A stretch of DNA of 45,137 bases. Origin: Thiotrichaceae bacterium. GTDB taxonomy: Bacteria > Pseudomonadota > Gammaproteobacteria > Thiotrichales > Thiotrichaceae. The stretch spans positions 1-45,137 of the forward strand of contig JALSJN010000077.1 in the NCBI GenBank assembly GCA_026989335.1, written 5' to 3'. The position numbers and the translations under genes were made by a program. This document shows positions 16,193 to 24,909 of the stretch, one piece after another. Below the pieces are notes generated by a model. The model saw only the letters and a program-made list of their open reading frames with translations. It was not told where the DNA came from and ran no database searches. The number at the start of each line of letters is the position of its first letter. The first letter of the stretch is position 1.

Positions 16193-17149
16193 TCAAGCAT
16201 TTTCCCATGGAAAGTTGATGACTTCTTGAATGCTTTCTACATTGGCAATAATCATTAGGATACGGTCAATGCCAATGGCAACCCCTGAGGATGCGGGCAT
16301 GCCCGCTTTCATGGCTTGTAAAAAGTTTGTATCTTGAGTAACTACTGTCTGGTTGTTGGTTTTTCGTAGTACATTTTCAGATTCAAGTATTTCGATGTTG
16401 CGCTTGTAGTTTACTTCTTCTTGATAGCCGTTGCCGAGCTCACTAGTCCCTAGATAAACCTCAAAGCGTTCTGCTACATTGAGGTTTTCATCTGACCTTA
16501 TTTGCGCGAGTGCAGATTGATTGATGGGGTAATCGATGACAAAGGTCAATGCGTTTTTATCAAAGCCAGGCTCAATACAATGGGTGAGTAAAGCATCTAA
16601 TAAAGCTTGTTGGTCGAGATTGCCGGTCGTTAAACCGCTGATGTTTTTTTGAGCGCAACTCGCCAACTCACTTTGGTTAGTTTGGTGAGGGTTGATGTTA
16701 AAAGCATCTACAAAGAGCTTTTGATAAGTCACTATTATCGACTGTTGCTCTACGTTGACTAATAAGGATAAAAGCAGTTCACCAACTTCTTGGATTAGCT
16801 GCTGATAATGAATGCCGACTCGGTACCATTCGAGCATTGTAAACTCTGGGTTATGGTGACGACCGGACTCGCCAGCGCGCCAGACTTTGCAGATTTGATA
16901 AATATCGCCGCTACCATCGGCGAGTAGTCGCTTCATGGGATATTCGGGTGAGGTGTGTAAATAGCGAGGTGCTGATGAATCTTGTTTTATTTGCAGCGAT
17001 TCTATAAAGGGATCGGTATTGCCGGCTTGAGAAAGGGCGGGGGTTTCTACTTCTAATACATTTTTTTGAAAAAAAAATGCCCGAATGTCGTGTAATAGTT
17101 GGGCGCGAAGCTGGCGAGTGTGCTGCGTGGTGGTCGGTTGCCAGCTCAT
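16193..17149 (-). CDS. epmA: Elongation factor P--(R)-beta-lysine ligase EpmA (PoxA/GenX)
   Basis: This 318-residue class II lysyl-tRNA synthetase-like enzyme lacks the tRNA-binding N-terminal domain, the usual EpmA size. Motif-bearing stretches are FQKNVLEVETPALSQAGNTDPF, YLHTSPEYPMKRLL, the motif 2 region CKVWRAGESGRHHNPEFTMLEWYR, and motif 3 ASSGVAIGIDRILMI. In E. coli the enzyme activates (R)-beta-lysine and ligates it to Lys34 of EF-P. Its substrate protein (efp) is next upstream on the same strand and the beta-lysine-making EpmB is divergent from efp, so all three steps are clustered. The 360 bp between efp and epmA are filled with two palindromic elements, so epmA may depend on its own promoter. 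Confidence 0.95.
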   Translation of the reverse strand: MSWQPTTTQHTRQLRAQLLHDIRAFFFQKNVLEVETPALSQAGNTDPFIESLQIKQDSSAPRYLHTSPEYPMKRLLADGSGDIYQICKVWRAGESGRHHNPEFTMLEWYRVGIHYQQLIQEVGELLLSLLVNVEQQSIIVTYQKLFVDAFNINPHQTNQSELASCAQKNISGLTTGNLDQQALLDALLTHCIEPGFDKNALTFVIDYPINQSALAQIRSDENLNVAERFEVYLGTSELGNGYQEEVNYKRNIEILESENVLRKTNNQTVVTQDTNFLQAMKAGMPASSGVAIGIDRILMIIANVESIQEVINFPWENA

Positions 17150-17181
17150 AGTTTCCTTGATCTTAAAAAAATTGTGACAAA

Positions 17182-17354
17182 GTTAAGGAATCTCTGAATA
17201 ACCTAGTTGAGACTTACCCTACGAGGCTTAGTCAAGTTTCCAATTTCTTCGTTATTGATTTGAACCTTGGAATGACTATGCTTAAAATCAATGCCTCGAA
17301 CTTGAAAACTTGGCGTTGCCAGAATTCAGCTAGGTTAATCAGGTTCTCCTTAAG
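17182..17354. mobile_element. Palindromic MITE-like element B (efp-epmA spacer)
   Basis: The left end, TTAAGGA (17183-17189) then CTGAATAACCTAGTTGA (from 17194), is mirrored by the right end CAGCTAGGTTAATCAG (17327-17342) then GGTTCTCCTTAA. The halves remain weakly complementary inside. It shares the TTAAGGA...CTGATTAA terminal design with elements A and C, and abuts A through a shared TCCTTAAGGA palindrome (17347-17356). An open frame of 71 codons on the minus strand crosses A and B but resembles no protein I know. Confidence 0.55.
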
Positions 17355-17515
17355 GAATTCCTGATCAAGTCCAATTATTTTTAGCTTGCCAAATCCGCCG
17401 ATATTTTCCACGAAGATCGGCGCAATAGAATAACTATTACGTCTCACTTCATAAAAAATAGCGACAGATTTTTCTGCGCTAAATTCTAATCGACTTAATC
17501 AGGTTCTCCTTAAGC
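17347..17515. mobile_element. Palindromic MITE-like element A at the efp 3' end
   Basis: CCTGATCAAGTCCAATTATTTTTAGC (17360-17385; bases shown to the arm limit) faces GCTAAATTCTAATCGACTTAATCAGG (17478-17503). The interior is also strongly self-complementary: ATTTTTTATGAAGTGAGACG on one arm aligns with ATTTTCCACGAAGATCGGCG on the other. The flanks on both sides read CTTAAGGA outward-in. The right flank contains the efp stop codon (minus-strand TAA at 17510-17512). The element looks like a full-length relative of element C at 12698-12772. Confidence 0.68.
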
Positions 17516-18082
17516 TTCTTTGGCGCGTGACAAGTAGTCACCTGTGCGGGTATCAATTTTCACGACCTCGCCTTCTTCGACAAACAGCGGCACTTTTATT
17601 TGTGCGCCCGTTTCTACAACGGCAGGTTTGGTTGCACCCTGCGCGGTGTTGCCCTGAATTCCGGGGTCACATTCGGTAATTTTAAGTTCGATAAAGTTAG
17701 GTGGTGTAATGCTTAGCGGTGCGCCGTTCCAAAGTGTAACAATATATTGCTCTTGTGCTTTTAACCAAAATTTAACATCGGCAACAGCTGCTTCGCCAGC
17801 GGCATGTTGCTCAAATGAATCGGGTTCCATAAAATGCCAAAACTCGCCATCTTCATAGAGGTATTCCATTTCAATTTCCATGACATCAGCTGCTTCTACT
17901 TTTTCGCCCGATTTAAAGGTTTTTTCAATCATGCGGTTGGTTTTTAAATTACGGATGCGTACACGGCTAAACGCTTGACCTTTACCGGGCTTTACAAATT
18001 CATTTTCGACGATGGTATAAGGATCACCGTCCATGATAAATTTGAGCCCGCTTTTGAATTCGCTGGTATTATAGGTTGCCAC
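17510..18082 (-). CDS. efp: Translation elongation factor P
   Basis: This 190-residue, three-beta-barrel factor enters the ribosomal E site and rescues ribosomes stalled at polyproline. KPGKGQAF in domain I carries the modification target K34, the residue beta-lysylated by EpmA in enterobacteria. The C-terminal OB domain ends [15 protein letters not shown]. The start is GTG at 18082-18080 with an ideal AAGGAG six bases upstream, giving the standard N-terminus M-A-T-Y. The stop codon lies inside the terminal repeat of a palindromic element, so the last residues may have been altered by its insertion. It is divergent from epmB with 42 bp between the starts. Confidence 0.98.
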   Translation of the reverse strand: MATYNTSEFKSGLKFIMDGDPYTIVENEFVKPGKGQAFSRVRIRNLKTNRMIEKTFKSGEKVEAADVMEIEMEYLYEDGEFWHFMEPDSFEQHAAGEAAVADVKFWLKAQEQYIVTLWNGAPLSITPPNFIELKITECDPGIQGNTAQGATKPAVVETGAQIKVPLFVEEGEVVKIDTRTGDYLSRAKEA

Positions 18083-18124
18083 TGTATACTCCTTTTTAAA
18101 TCTACTAACACTGTTAATGAGCCT

Positions 18125-19153
18125 ATGATAACTGGTATTGCGCTACAAGATAAAGATGATTCTCACGAACGTCACAATACGGTGTGGAAATCAGCCTTAG
18201 CATCTGCGGTGAGAGACCCGCAGCATTTATTAAAGCTGTTAGACTTGGATGAAAAAAAATATTTGGATCAAGTTAGCCTCAGCGAGCAGTTTAAGGTATT
18301 AGTGCCGTTGTCATATGTGGCTAAAATGAAAAAAGGGGATTGGCATGATCCTTTGTTAAGACAGGTGTTGCCACTAAAAGCTGAAGGTATTAAAGCATTT
18401 GGTTTTTTATCTGATCCTGTGGGTGATTTAAATGCAGAAGTTTCTTCGGGCGTGTTGCAAAAATATCATGGCAGAGTGTTATTAATTACCACAGGGGCGT
18501 GTGCAGTTCACTGTCGTTATTGTTTTAGACGGCATTTTCCTTATGTGAATTCAGTGCCTGATAAAGTCCAGTGGCAGCAGACTTTAGCTGGCATTAAAAG
18601 CGATGAAACTATCACAGAAGTCATCCTAAGTGGTGGTGATCCACTGATGTTATCAGATGTTCGTTTGCGTGCAATGTGTCAAGACCTTGCTGACATTCCA
18701 CATGTGACAACGTTGCGTTTTCATACTCGTGTACCACTGTTCTTAGCTGAAAGGTTGACCCCTCATTTTATTCAATGGCTCTCTGAATTAACAATAAAAA
18801 TCGTGATGGTGATGCATGCGAATCATGCGAATGAGCTGGATAATGAGTTTGAAATTAGCATGACTAAGCTTTTAAGAATCGGTGTGACTTTACTCAACCA
18901 GTCTGTGTTATTAAAAAATATTAATGATGATGCGGATAAATTAGTGTTGTTAAGCCAGCGTTTATTTGAGTGTGGTATCTTACCGTACTATCTGCACCAG
19001 TTAGATAAGGTGCAGGGAGCCGCGCACTTTGAGGTAAGTAATGACAAAGTAAAAAGGCTTCAACAACAATTAAGAGAGAGGTTACCTGGCTATTTAGTGC
19101 CACGGTTTGTTCGTGAAGTTTCGGGCAAACGGTATAAGCAGCCTCTCGAATAA
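18125..19153 (+). CDS. epmB: EF-P beta-lysylation protein EpmB (lysine 2,3-aminomutase, radical SAM)
   Basis: This 342-residue radical SAM and PLP enzyme (the E. coli EpmB length) isomerises (S)-alpha-lysine to (R)-beta-lysine, the donor for EpmA. The 4Fe-4S/SAM motif is [15 protein letters not shown]. Also visible are ILSGGDPLM and the HPN-like [11 protein letters not shown] stretch. The frame stays open for 50 codons further upstream into efp, but ATG 18125 gives the expected length and avoids overlap, so I place the start there. The near-contiguous epmA, efp and epmB set supports lysyl-type EF-P activation rather than the EarP/rhamnose route. Confidence 0.95.
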   Translation: MITGIALQDKDDSHERHNTVWKSALASAVRDPQHLLKLLDLDEKKYLDQVSLSEQFKVLVPLSYVAKMKKGDWHDPLLRQVLPLKAEGIKAFGFLSDPVGDLNAEVSSGVLQKYHGRVLLITTGACAVHCRYCFRRHFPYVNSVPDKVQWQQTLAGIKSDETITEVILSGGDPLMLSDVRLRAMCQDLADIPHVTTLRFHTRVPLFLAERLTPHFIQWLSELTIKIVMVMHANHANELDNEFEISMTKLLRIGVTLLNQSVLLKNINDDADKLVLLSQRLFECGILPYYLHQLDKVQGAAHFEVSNDKVKRLQQQLRERLPGYLVPRFVREVSGKRYKQPLE

Positions 19154-19220
19154 TGACGAAGGCAGTGCTACAATCTAAAGCACAAACAGTACAATAATTA
19201 TAATAATAAAAGGTTAACCG

Positions 19221-20930
19221 ATGGCTTACGCGCTATTTTCTAAAAACAAAAAAACTACAGAGCAAACGTCTATAGATCCAATGTGTTCTATTGATATACG
19301 TACTGCCGCAAAAGCAAAAGCGTGGGTAGCAACGTTGCCAATGGCTGATATGGGTGAGATGACACGACGTTTGTATGTCGGTATTTCTACCCTAAATAGG
19401 GATTCTACCTCACCTGCAGATCGCATTGACGCTATCGAAGTATTATTGCCCTATATTCAAATGGTGCTAGAGAATCTTGATAGGCACTTTTTTGTACGGT
19501 CACTACCGTTACCAGAAAGAAGCAGTAAAATTTTTGAGCTTAAGCAGTCGTTACTCATGGAAGTCGCAGGCTCTTATCAATTAGCAGCACTTGAGATTTT
19601 AACGAAAAAATCATTGTCTAAAAAGAAAGCTTTGCTTTCTGTAGGCCGTGCCATGAGCATTATGTGCCAAGTATTAATGAATGGTTACGAGGTCTACGCA
19701 AAGCCGAAGAAAACGTTATGGCATGACCTTCACCATCTGTATTTATTAGCGTGTGAAAATAATTTTGATACGAAAATGATTCCTCAGAATGCACATTTTA
19801 ACGAAGCGGATACAATAGAAGAGTACTACAAACTAATTAACTTAATCGCTTTAGCAGCGCCAAACACGTTGCGTCAAAGTGAGGTTATTCGTTTAAAAGA
19901 GTTTTTTAAAGCTACCCTTCAGGATAGTGTAATTATTGCTAATGCGGATACAATCCAAAGTAAGTATGCGCATATTGCTTTGCTCAATAGTGATGAGCCA
20001 GCAACATTAATGCCAATAGCTGATTTAGTGAACTCTCCGACAAGTCGTGTATTTGACTTGTCAAAACTCATTTCAAGGTTAGAGCAATTTATTCATCTAA
20101 GCGGTCCTACGGATCTAGGCACGCATGAATCATGGCCTATGTTGACACACAGTGTGTCAACACGATTAGTTCATACGCTTACAACAATAAAAAATCGTCG
20201 TTATAAGCGTTTCGCCCGCGAAGAGAAGGCAACATTAGTTATTCGTATGGTCGATGTACTCGAAATCATTAGAGAAAATGAAGTGACATCTTTTTCAGAG
20301 CAGCTTAATCAAGATGTTGAAGATGATAATATTTATGAGGCATTAACATCAGCTGATCAAGTATCAAGCCCATGGTCTGAAGTTGATACCTTGGCCGAAG
20401 AACGCGACATTAAACTACATACTTGGAATATCAATAATAGCAGTACAGGCGGTTATGGTTTCAGCCAAATAAAAAATGAATCCAGTACGGCAAGGGTGGG
20501 TGAATTAATTGCTATTAAAGATGAAAAGGATGAATCGGAGTCTTGGCAAATTGCGTCCATTCGCTGGTTAGATGCATTGAATGATGCTGGATTAAGTATG
20601 GGGGTTGAGATTTTATCGCTACAGTCTACAACGGTTACAGTTGTAGAAGTATTGAACCGTGAAATTACCCAGAAGTTACCTTTAGAGGGTATCCTACTGC
20701 CTCAGGTTGAGGGTGCGCGAGATGAAAGCAACCTTGTTTTCCCAGGCTTTATTTTTCATGTTGATGATGAAATTATAATCATGGTTAATTCCCAGTCACA
20801 ACAAGTCCGCATTACTTCGGTTGATGATACAATAGGGAGCTTTTCATATTGTTCCTTTGAAGCGTTTGAAGTCGAGGGTGCTGAGGAAGGCTCGGTAGAG
20901 TCTTTTGATGAAGTTTGGGAGTTTTTATAA
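19221..20930 (+). CDS. Large PilZ-like protein, candidate cyclic-di-GMP receptor
   Basis: This 569-residue soluble protein has no TM or signal. Residues 1-~320 are predominantly helical and unrecognised. A PilZ-like module follows. The arginine-rich entry NRRYKRFAREE (R326-x-x-x-R330) fits the RxxxR half of the c-di-GMP motif. N405-N-S-S-T-G410 fits (D/N)xSxxG. Beta-rich text follows (ARVGELIAI, WQIASIRWLD, VGVEILS-type strands). About 75 residues separate the two halves, more than the usual ~25-35, filled by an acidic insert (DVEDDNIYEALTSAD). The very C-terminus is acidic. The preceding segment carries a GGTTAACC-like ribosome region. It lies directly upstream of the glycan cluster on the same strand, so it may couple c-di-GMP to glycan output. 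The PilZ assignment is by motif only. Confidence 0.62.
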   Translation: MAYALFSKNKKTTEQTSIDPMCSIDIRTAAKAKAWVATLPMADMGEMTRRLYVGISTLNRDSTSPADRIDAIEVLLPYIQMVLENLDRHFFVRSLPLPERSSKIFELKQSLLMEVAGSYQLAALEILTKKSLSKKKALLSVGRAMSIMCQVLMNGYEVYAKPKKTLWHDLHHLYLLACENNFDTKMIPQNAHFNEADTIEEYYKLINLIALAAPNTLRQSEVIRLKEFFKATLQDSVIIANADTIQSKYAHIALLNSDEPATLMPIADLVNSPTSRVFDLSKLISRLEQFIHLSGPTDLGTHESWPMLTHSVSTRLVHTLTTIKNRRYKRFAREEKATLVIRMVDVLEIIRENEVTSFSEQLNQDVEDDNIYEALTSADQVSSPWSEVDTLAEERDIKLHTWNINNSSTGGYGFSQIKNESSTARVGELIAIKDEKDESESWQIASIRWLDALNDAGLSMGVEILSLQSTTVTVVEVLNREITQKLPLEGILLPQVEGARDESNLVFPGFIFHVDDEIIIMVNSQSQQVRITSVDDTIGSFSYCSFEAFEVEGAEEGSVESFDEVWEFL

Positions 20931-21017
20931 AATTTCACCTACTAACGAACTTGATAGATAACTGATAAAATTAATCTGTTTACTATTACTACTACTATTA
21001 TTAAGGATGATAAACCA

Positions 21018-22184
21018 TTGAATAATTTTCTCCCATTTGCTTTGCCTTTAATTGGTGAAGATGAAATTACAGAAGTCGTCGATACCTTACGCTCTGGTTG
21101 GTTAACCACGGGTAAAAAAACGGTACAGTTTGAAAATGACTTTGCCGAATTTGTGGGTGCTTCACACGCACTAGCGGTGAACTCTGCAACCTCTGGTTTG
21201 CACTTGGCACTTGAGGCTGTAGGCGTTGGCGCGGGCGATAAAGTAATCACTACGACTTATACCTTTACGGCAACGGCTGAAGTGATTCGTTACTTAGGTG
21301 CTGATCCTATTTTGATCGATATTGAGCCTGATACGTTTAATATGAACCCTGAAAAACTACGTCAAGCGATTGCCGAAAACGACAACATCAAAGCGATTAT
21401 GCCGGTACATTTTGCGGGTCAATCCTGTGATATGGATGAAATTTTAGCGATTGCCAAAGAGCATGACCTCAAAGTGATTGAAGATGCAGCGCACGCCTTA
21501 CCGACGACTTGGAAAGGTACCACGATTGGTTCGATTTCTGATATTACTGTTTACAGTTTTTACGTCACCAAAACCATCGCAACAGGCGAGGGTGGCATGA
21601 TCACCACAGAAAATAAAGAATACCGTGATCGTATGAAAACCATGCGTTTGCACGGCATTAACCGTGATGTTTTTGATCGTTACACATCAGATAAACCGTC
21701 ATGGTTTTATGAAGTGGTTGAGCCTGGTTATAAATATAATATGACGGATGTAGCAGCCTCTATCGGCATTCATCAGTTAAAGCAAGCGAATGCTTTTCAG
21801 CAACGGCGTGAATGGATTGCTCAACAATTTAATGAAGCCTTTGCTGACTTACCGATGACCACTCCGTATGTTGCGCGCCCTGATGATACACATGCATGGC
21901 ATTTATATGTATTGCAACTTGATCTTGGTAAAATGACGGTTAACCGTGATAAATTTATAGAGCTCATGGCGCAAGAGAATATCGGCACATCAGTTCATTT
22001 TATCCCCTTGCACCTTCAGCCTTACTGGCGCGATCGTTATAATTATCAGCCAGAAGACTACCCTGTCGCATTGGATGTATTCAATCGCGCCATGAGTTTA
22101 CCGATTTATCCAAAAATGACTGATGACGATGTGCAAAATGTCATTAAGGCAGTAAAGAAAGTTTCCAAGGAAGTATTAAAGTAA
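21018..22184 (+). CDS. DegT/DnrJ/EryC1/StrS-family sugar-nucleotide aminotransferase
   Basis: This 388-residue PLP enzyme transfers an amino group from glutamate to a 4-keto sugar nucleotide. Hallmarks are SGWLTTGKKTVQFENDFAEFVGA at the N-terminus, NSATSGLHLAL (PLP phosphate pocket), VIEDAAHALP (the Asp that contacts the pyridine nitrogen), and YSFYVTKTIATGEGGM with the Schiff-base lysine K185. The start is TTG at 21018, seven to eight nt after AAGGATG; the first following ATG would remove the conserved N-terminus. With the 4,6-dehydratase and PglC-type enzyme downstream it forms a PglE/PglF/PglC-like set producing and loading a diaminated sugar (bacillosamine-type). The acetyltransferase PglD is not in the window. 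Confidence 0.9.
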   Translation: MNNFLPFALPLIGEDEITEVVDTLRSGWLTTGKKTVQFENDFAEFVGASHALAVNSATSGLHLALEAVGVGAGDKVITTTYTFTATAEVIRYLGADPILIDIEPDTFNMNPEKLRQAIAENDNIKAIMPVHFAGQSCDMDEILAIAKEHDLKVIEDAAHALPTTWKGTTIGSISDITVYSFYVTKTIATGEGGMITTENKEYRDRMKTMRLHGINRDVFDRYTSDKPSWFYEVVEPGYKYNMTDVAASIGIHQLKQANAFQQRREWIAQQFNEAFADLPMTTPYVARPDDTHAWHLYVLQLDLGKMTVNRDKFIELMAQENIGTSVHFIPLHLQPYWRDRYNYQPEDYPVALDVFNRAMSLPIYPKMTDDDVQNVIKAVKKVSKEVLK

Positions 22185-22780
22185 TGTTGGCTAAACGTCT
22201 ATTTGATTTAATTTTTGTGATACCTGGTTTGATCGTGTTGTCACCTGTTTTTTTAGTTGTGGGTTTTCTCATAAAGTCTAAAGATGGTGGTGAAATATTT
22301 TTTAAACAAACGCGAGTCGGTAAAGACGGTAAGCTTTTTAAGGTACTAAAGTTTCGCACCATGGTTGTCGATGCCGAAAAAATTGGCGCCAAAGTAACCA
22401 CAGGTGATGATACTCGTATCACGCCCGTCGGTTCTTTTTTACGCAAATATAAATTAGATGAGTTACCACAGCTACTTAATGTGTTGCTGGGTAATATGAG
22501 TTTAGTTGGGCCTAGACCTGAAGTACCTGAATATGTGGAATTTTATCCAGAGGAGACTAAAAAAGTTATTTTCTCCGTGCATCCAGGGATAACGGATACC
22601 GCATCCATCGAGTTTGTGAATGAAAACGAAATGCTTAGCGGCTCTAAAGACCCGGTTGAAGATTATAAAAATAAAGTATTGCCTATAAAATTAGGCTACA
22701 GCATGGAGTATGTGAAGACACGATCACTGTGGGTAGATTTTAAGTTAATCTTAAAAACAGTCTCCGCCATCGTTGCATAA
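22184..22780 (+). CDS. Phosphoglycosyl transferase (PglC-like sugar transferase)
   Basis: This 198-residue monotopic membrane enzyme moves a sugar-1-phosphate from UDP-sugar to undecaprenyl phosphate, starting a lipid-linked glycan. It has one N-terminal re-entrant hydrophobic helix (FDLIFVIPGLIVLSPVFLVVG). This is followed by FKQTRVGKDGKLFKVLKFRTM, the catalytic Asp-Glu dyad in KLDELPQLLNVL, and MSLVGPRPEVPEY. It overlaps the aminotransferase by 1 bp (TAATG) and precedes the dehydratase by 8 bp, so it is transcribed and translated in the same operon. The PglC type (small, no N-terminal TM bundle) is distinct from larger WcaJ-type enzymes. Confidence 0.93.
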   Translation: MLAKRLFDLIFVIPGLIVLSPVFLVVGFLIKSKDGGEIFFKQTRVGKDGKLFKVLKFRTMVVDAEKIGAKVTTGDDTRITPVGSFLRKYKLDELPQLLNVLLGNMSLVGPRPEVPEYVEFYPEETKKVIFSVHPGITDTASIEFVNENEMLSGSKDPVEDYKNKVLPIKLGYSMEYVKTRSLWVDFKLILKTVSAIVA

Positions 22781-22788
22781 GGCTTACT

Positions 22789-24735
22789 ATGATAAATCAA
22801 ATAAAACAGTATTTGTTAGCGCGATCACGAAGACAAAAGCGGCTTATTATAATATTGATTGATTCGATATTATTACTGGCTGTCCTATGGATTGCTTTAT
22901 CACTGGGTAAAAATCAGTTTTTATCACCCACTGGAAACGAGTGGCTGGTTTTTCCGGTTATGCTACTAGTGACGCTGCCAATATTTTTTAAATTTGGTAT
23001 TTACAAGGCCGTATTACGCTATTTAAAAAACCAAACAATTTCAACGATTCTTTTATCGACATTAATTTCAACGTTAGTTTGGGCTGTTATTGTTAAGTTT
23101 TCGGGCTTGTTAGATTTAACCAAGTCCGGTGTTCTTTTATATTGGTTAGGCTCTTTTTCATTGATTGCAGGAAGCCGTTTGCAAGTACAAAAGTGGCTTT
23201 ATGGTGCGCCTAAAGTCACCACAGAGAGAAAAAAAGTTTATATCTATGGTGCGGGTGAAGCGGGTACCAAATTAGCGGCATTATTAAGTAACGAAGCTGG
23301 CTATTTTGTAGAAGGTTTTATTGATGATGATCAGTCATTAAAAGGTTGGACGGTCCAAGGTGTTAACGTTTCTATTTTTGATAAAGTAGCGCCTGTTTTG
23401 ATGGCAGAGGCAGAAGATACTGAAGTTATCCTTGCGATGCCTAAAATTACCCGTATGCAACGTCAATTTATTATTGAACGTTTAGAACCCTTTCCCATTA
23501 AAGTTCGTATTATCCCCAATATTGGTGACTTTGCCAGTGGTAAGTTAAGCGTATCAGATATTAAAGATATTGATATTGATGACTTATTAGGACGTGAACC
23601 TATAAACCCTGACCCAGAGTTATTACCTGCTAATATTACTGGGAAGCTTGTTTTAATTACGGGTGCGGGTGGTTCTATTGGCTCTGAGCTTTGTCGTCAA
23701 GCTCTTAAATTAAAGCCTACAAAATTAGTATTAGTTGAATTGAGTGAGTTTGCACTTTATCAAATAGATCAAGAGCTAAGCGATGTGATGCGCGAGCTTG
23801 ATTTTGATGTTGAAATAGAACGTATCCTAGGTTCGTGCGGGGATAGAAAGTTACTTGATGGCGTGTTTGAGCATAATAAAGTGCAAACAATTTATCATGC
23901 TGCGGCTTATAAGCATGTACCACTTGTAGAAGAAAATCCTGTTGCAGGTTTAAACAATAATATTTTCGGAACCAAAGCGTTAGCGGGAAAAGCACTTGAA
24001 TCCCAAGTTGAAACCTTTATTTTAATTTCTACCGATAAAGCTGTGCGCCCTACAAATATTATGGGTTGTTCTAAGCGTGTTGCTGAAATGACCTTACAAG
24101 CCTTAGCAGCTACAAAAAATTGCAATACCAAGTTTTCAATGGTGCGTTTTGGTAATGTATTGGGCTCATCAGGCTCTGTAGTACCAAAATTTAGACAACA
24201 AATAGCCGAAGGTGGGCCGATTACCATTACGCATAAAGATATCACTCGGTACTTTATGTCAATACCAGAGGCTGTACAGCTTGTGATTCAAGCAGGCGCA
24301 ATGGCAGAAGGCGGTAATGTATTTGTTTTGGATATGGGTGATTCAGTAAAAATAGTTGATTTAGCCAAAAAGATGATTAGTTTATCTGGCCTAGAGCTAC
24401 GTGATGAGCATAATTTAGACGGCGATATAGAGCTGGCATATAGTGGTTTAAGACCAGGAGAGAAGCTCTATGAGGAGCTTTTGATTGGCGATAATGTTAA
24501 AGGGACAAGGCATAGCCGGATTATGCAAGCGAGTGAAGAGTTTTTAACAATGCCCGAGCTTGAGAGTTTGTTAGATAAACTGAAAGTTACTTTAAACAAG
24601 GCTGAAAAAGAAGCGATTAAAAAATCACTTACGACAATAGTTGATGGTTATACGCCATGGAAAGAGGCTTCGGAAAAATTGACTGTCGATGTAGAATCTA
24701 ATGTGATTGACCTTAATGCAAACAAGGGTAAATAG
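22789..24735 (+). CDS. PglF/WbpM-type UDP-sugar 4,6-dehydratase (polysaccharide biosynthesis)
   Basis: This 648-residue inner-membrane protein has four N-terminal TM helices (~20-135). A first Rossmann-like domain follows (~145-280; KVYIYGAGEAGTKLAALL), and then the catalytic SDR domain. That domain has the NAD motif GAGGSIGSE at 292-300. The site normally holding YxxxK reads M425-G-C-S-K429, the Tyr-to-Met replacement typical of the large membrane dehydratases PglF and WbpM. STDKAVRPTNIMGCSKR and SGLRPGEKLYEELL are family signatures. It should convert UDP-GlcNAc (or similar) to the 4-keto-6-deoxy sugar used by the upstream aminotransferase. The operon continues; the next gene starts after a 174-bp gap. 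Confidence 0.92.
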   Translation: MINQIKQYLLARSRRQKRLIIILIDSILLLAVLWIALSLGKNQFLSPTGNEWLVFPVMLLVTLPIFFKFGIYKAVLRYLKNQTISTILLSTLISTLVWAVIVKFSGLLDLTKSGVLLYWLGSFSLIAGSRLQVQKWLYGAPKVTTERKKVYIYGAGEAGTKLAALLSNEAGYFVEGFIDDDQSLKGWTVQGVNVSIFDKVAPVLMAEAEDTEVILAMPKITRMQRQFIIERLEPFPIKVRIIPNIGDFASGKLSVSDIKDIDIDDLLGREPINPDPELLPANITGKLVLITGAGGSIGSELCRQALKLKPTKLVLVELSEFALYQIDQELSDVMRELDFDVEIERILGSCGDRKLLDGVFEHNKVQTIYHAAAYKHVPLVEENPVAGLNNNIFGTKALAGKALESQVETFILISTDKAVRPTNIMGCSKRVAEMTLQALAATKNCNTKFSMVRFGNVLGSSGSVVPKFRQQIAEGGPITITHKDITRYFMSIPEAVQLVIQAGAMAEGGNVFVLDMGDSVKIVDLAKKMISLSGLELRDEHNLDGDIELAYSGLRPGEKLYEELLIGDNVKGTRHSRIMQASEEFLTMPELESLLDKLKVTLNKAEKEAIKKSLTTIVDGYTPWKEASEKLTVDVESNVIDLNANKGK

Positions 24736-24909
24736 AGCAACTATTATAAAGTGCTAAAGCAGTACTTAGGTTCTGCATAACGAAATCAATGCCGTTGTCA
24801 CCTTAGGTATCTCCGTTTAAGTGCTTTTGTTGCTCCAATCATCCCTTGTTTGTTCACGGTAGTCGGGTACTTTACTGTAATTTATAGCTGGCTAAGGTAT
24901 TGTTTCTGT

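Noticed and set aside
17232-17447. 71-codon minus-strand open frame across elements A and B
   Set aside because: It lies wholly within two palindromic non-coding elements, uses GTG as start, has no ribosome site and resembles no protein. Chance openness of an AT-rich repeat is likelier.
20986-21002. ACTATTACTACTACTATTATTA trinucleotide-like run before the aminotransferase as a phase-variable repeat
   Set aside because: The repeat is short and imperfect (units of three), so slippage is unlikely to be significant.
24735-24835. Inverted GAGCAAC (24735-24741) and GTTGCTC (24829-24835) flanking the gap after the dehydratase gene
   Set aside because: Only seven matching bases with poor extension inward, and no target duplication. 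Not enough for a mobile element or a terminator.
24850-24909. TTG-initiated extension of the FimX-like gene
   Set aside because: It adds a hydrophobic, Cys/Tyr-rich segment with no ribosome site, unlike the rest of the protein. ATG 24910 gives a natural start.
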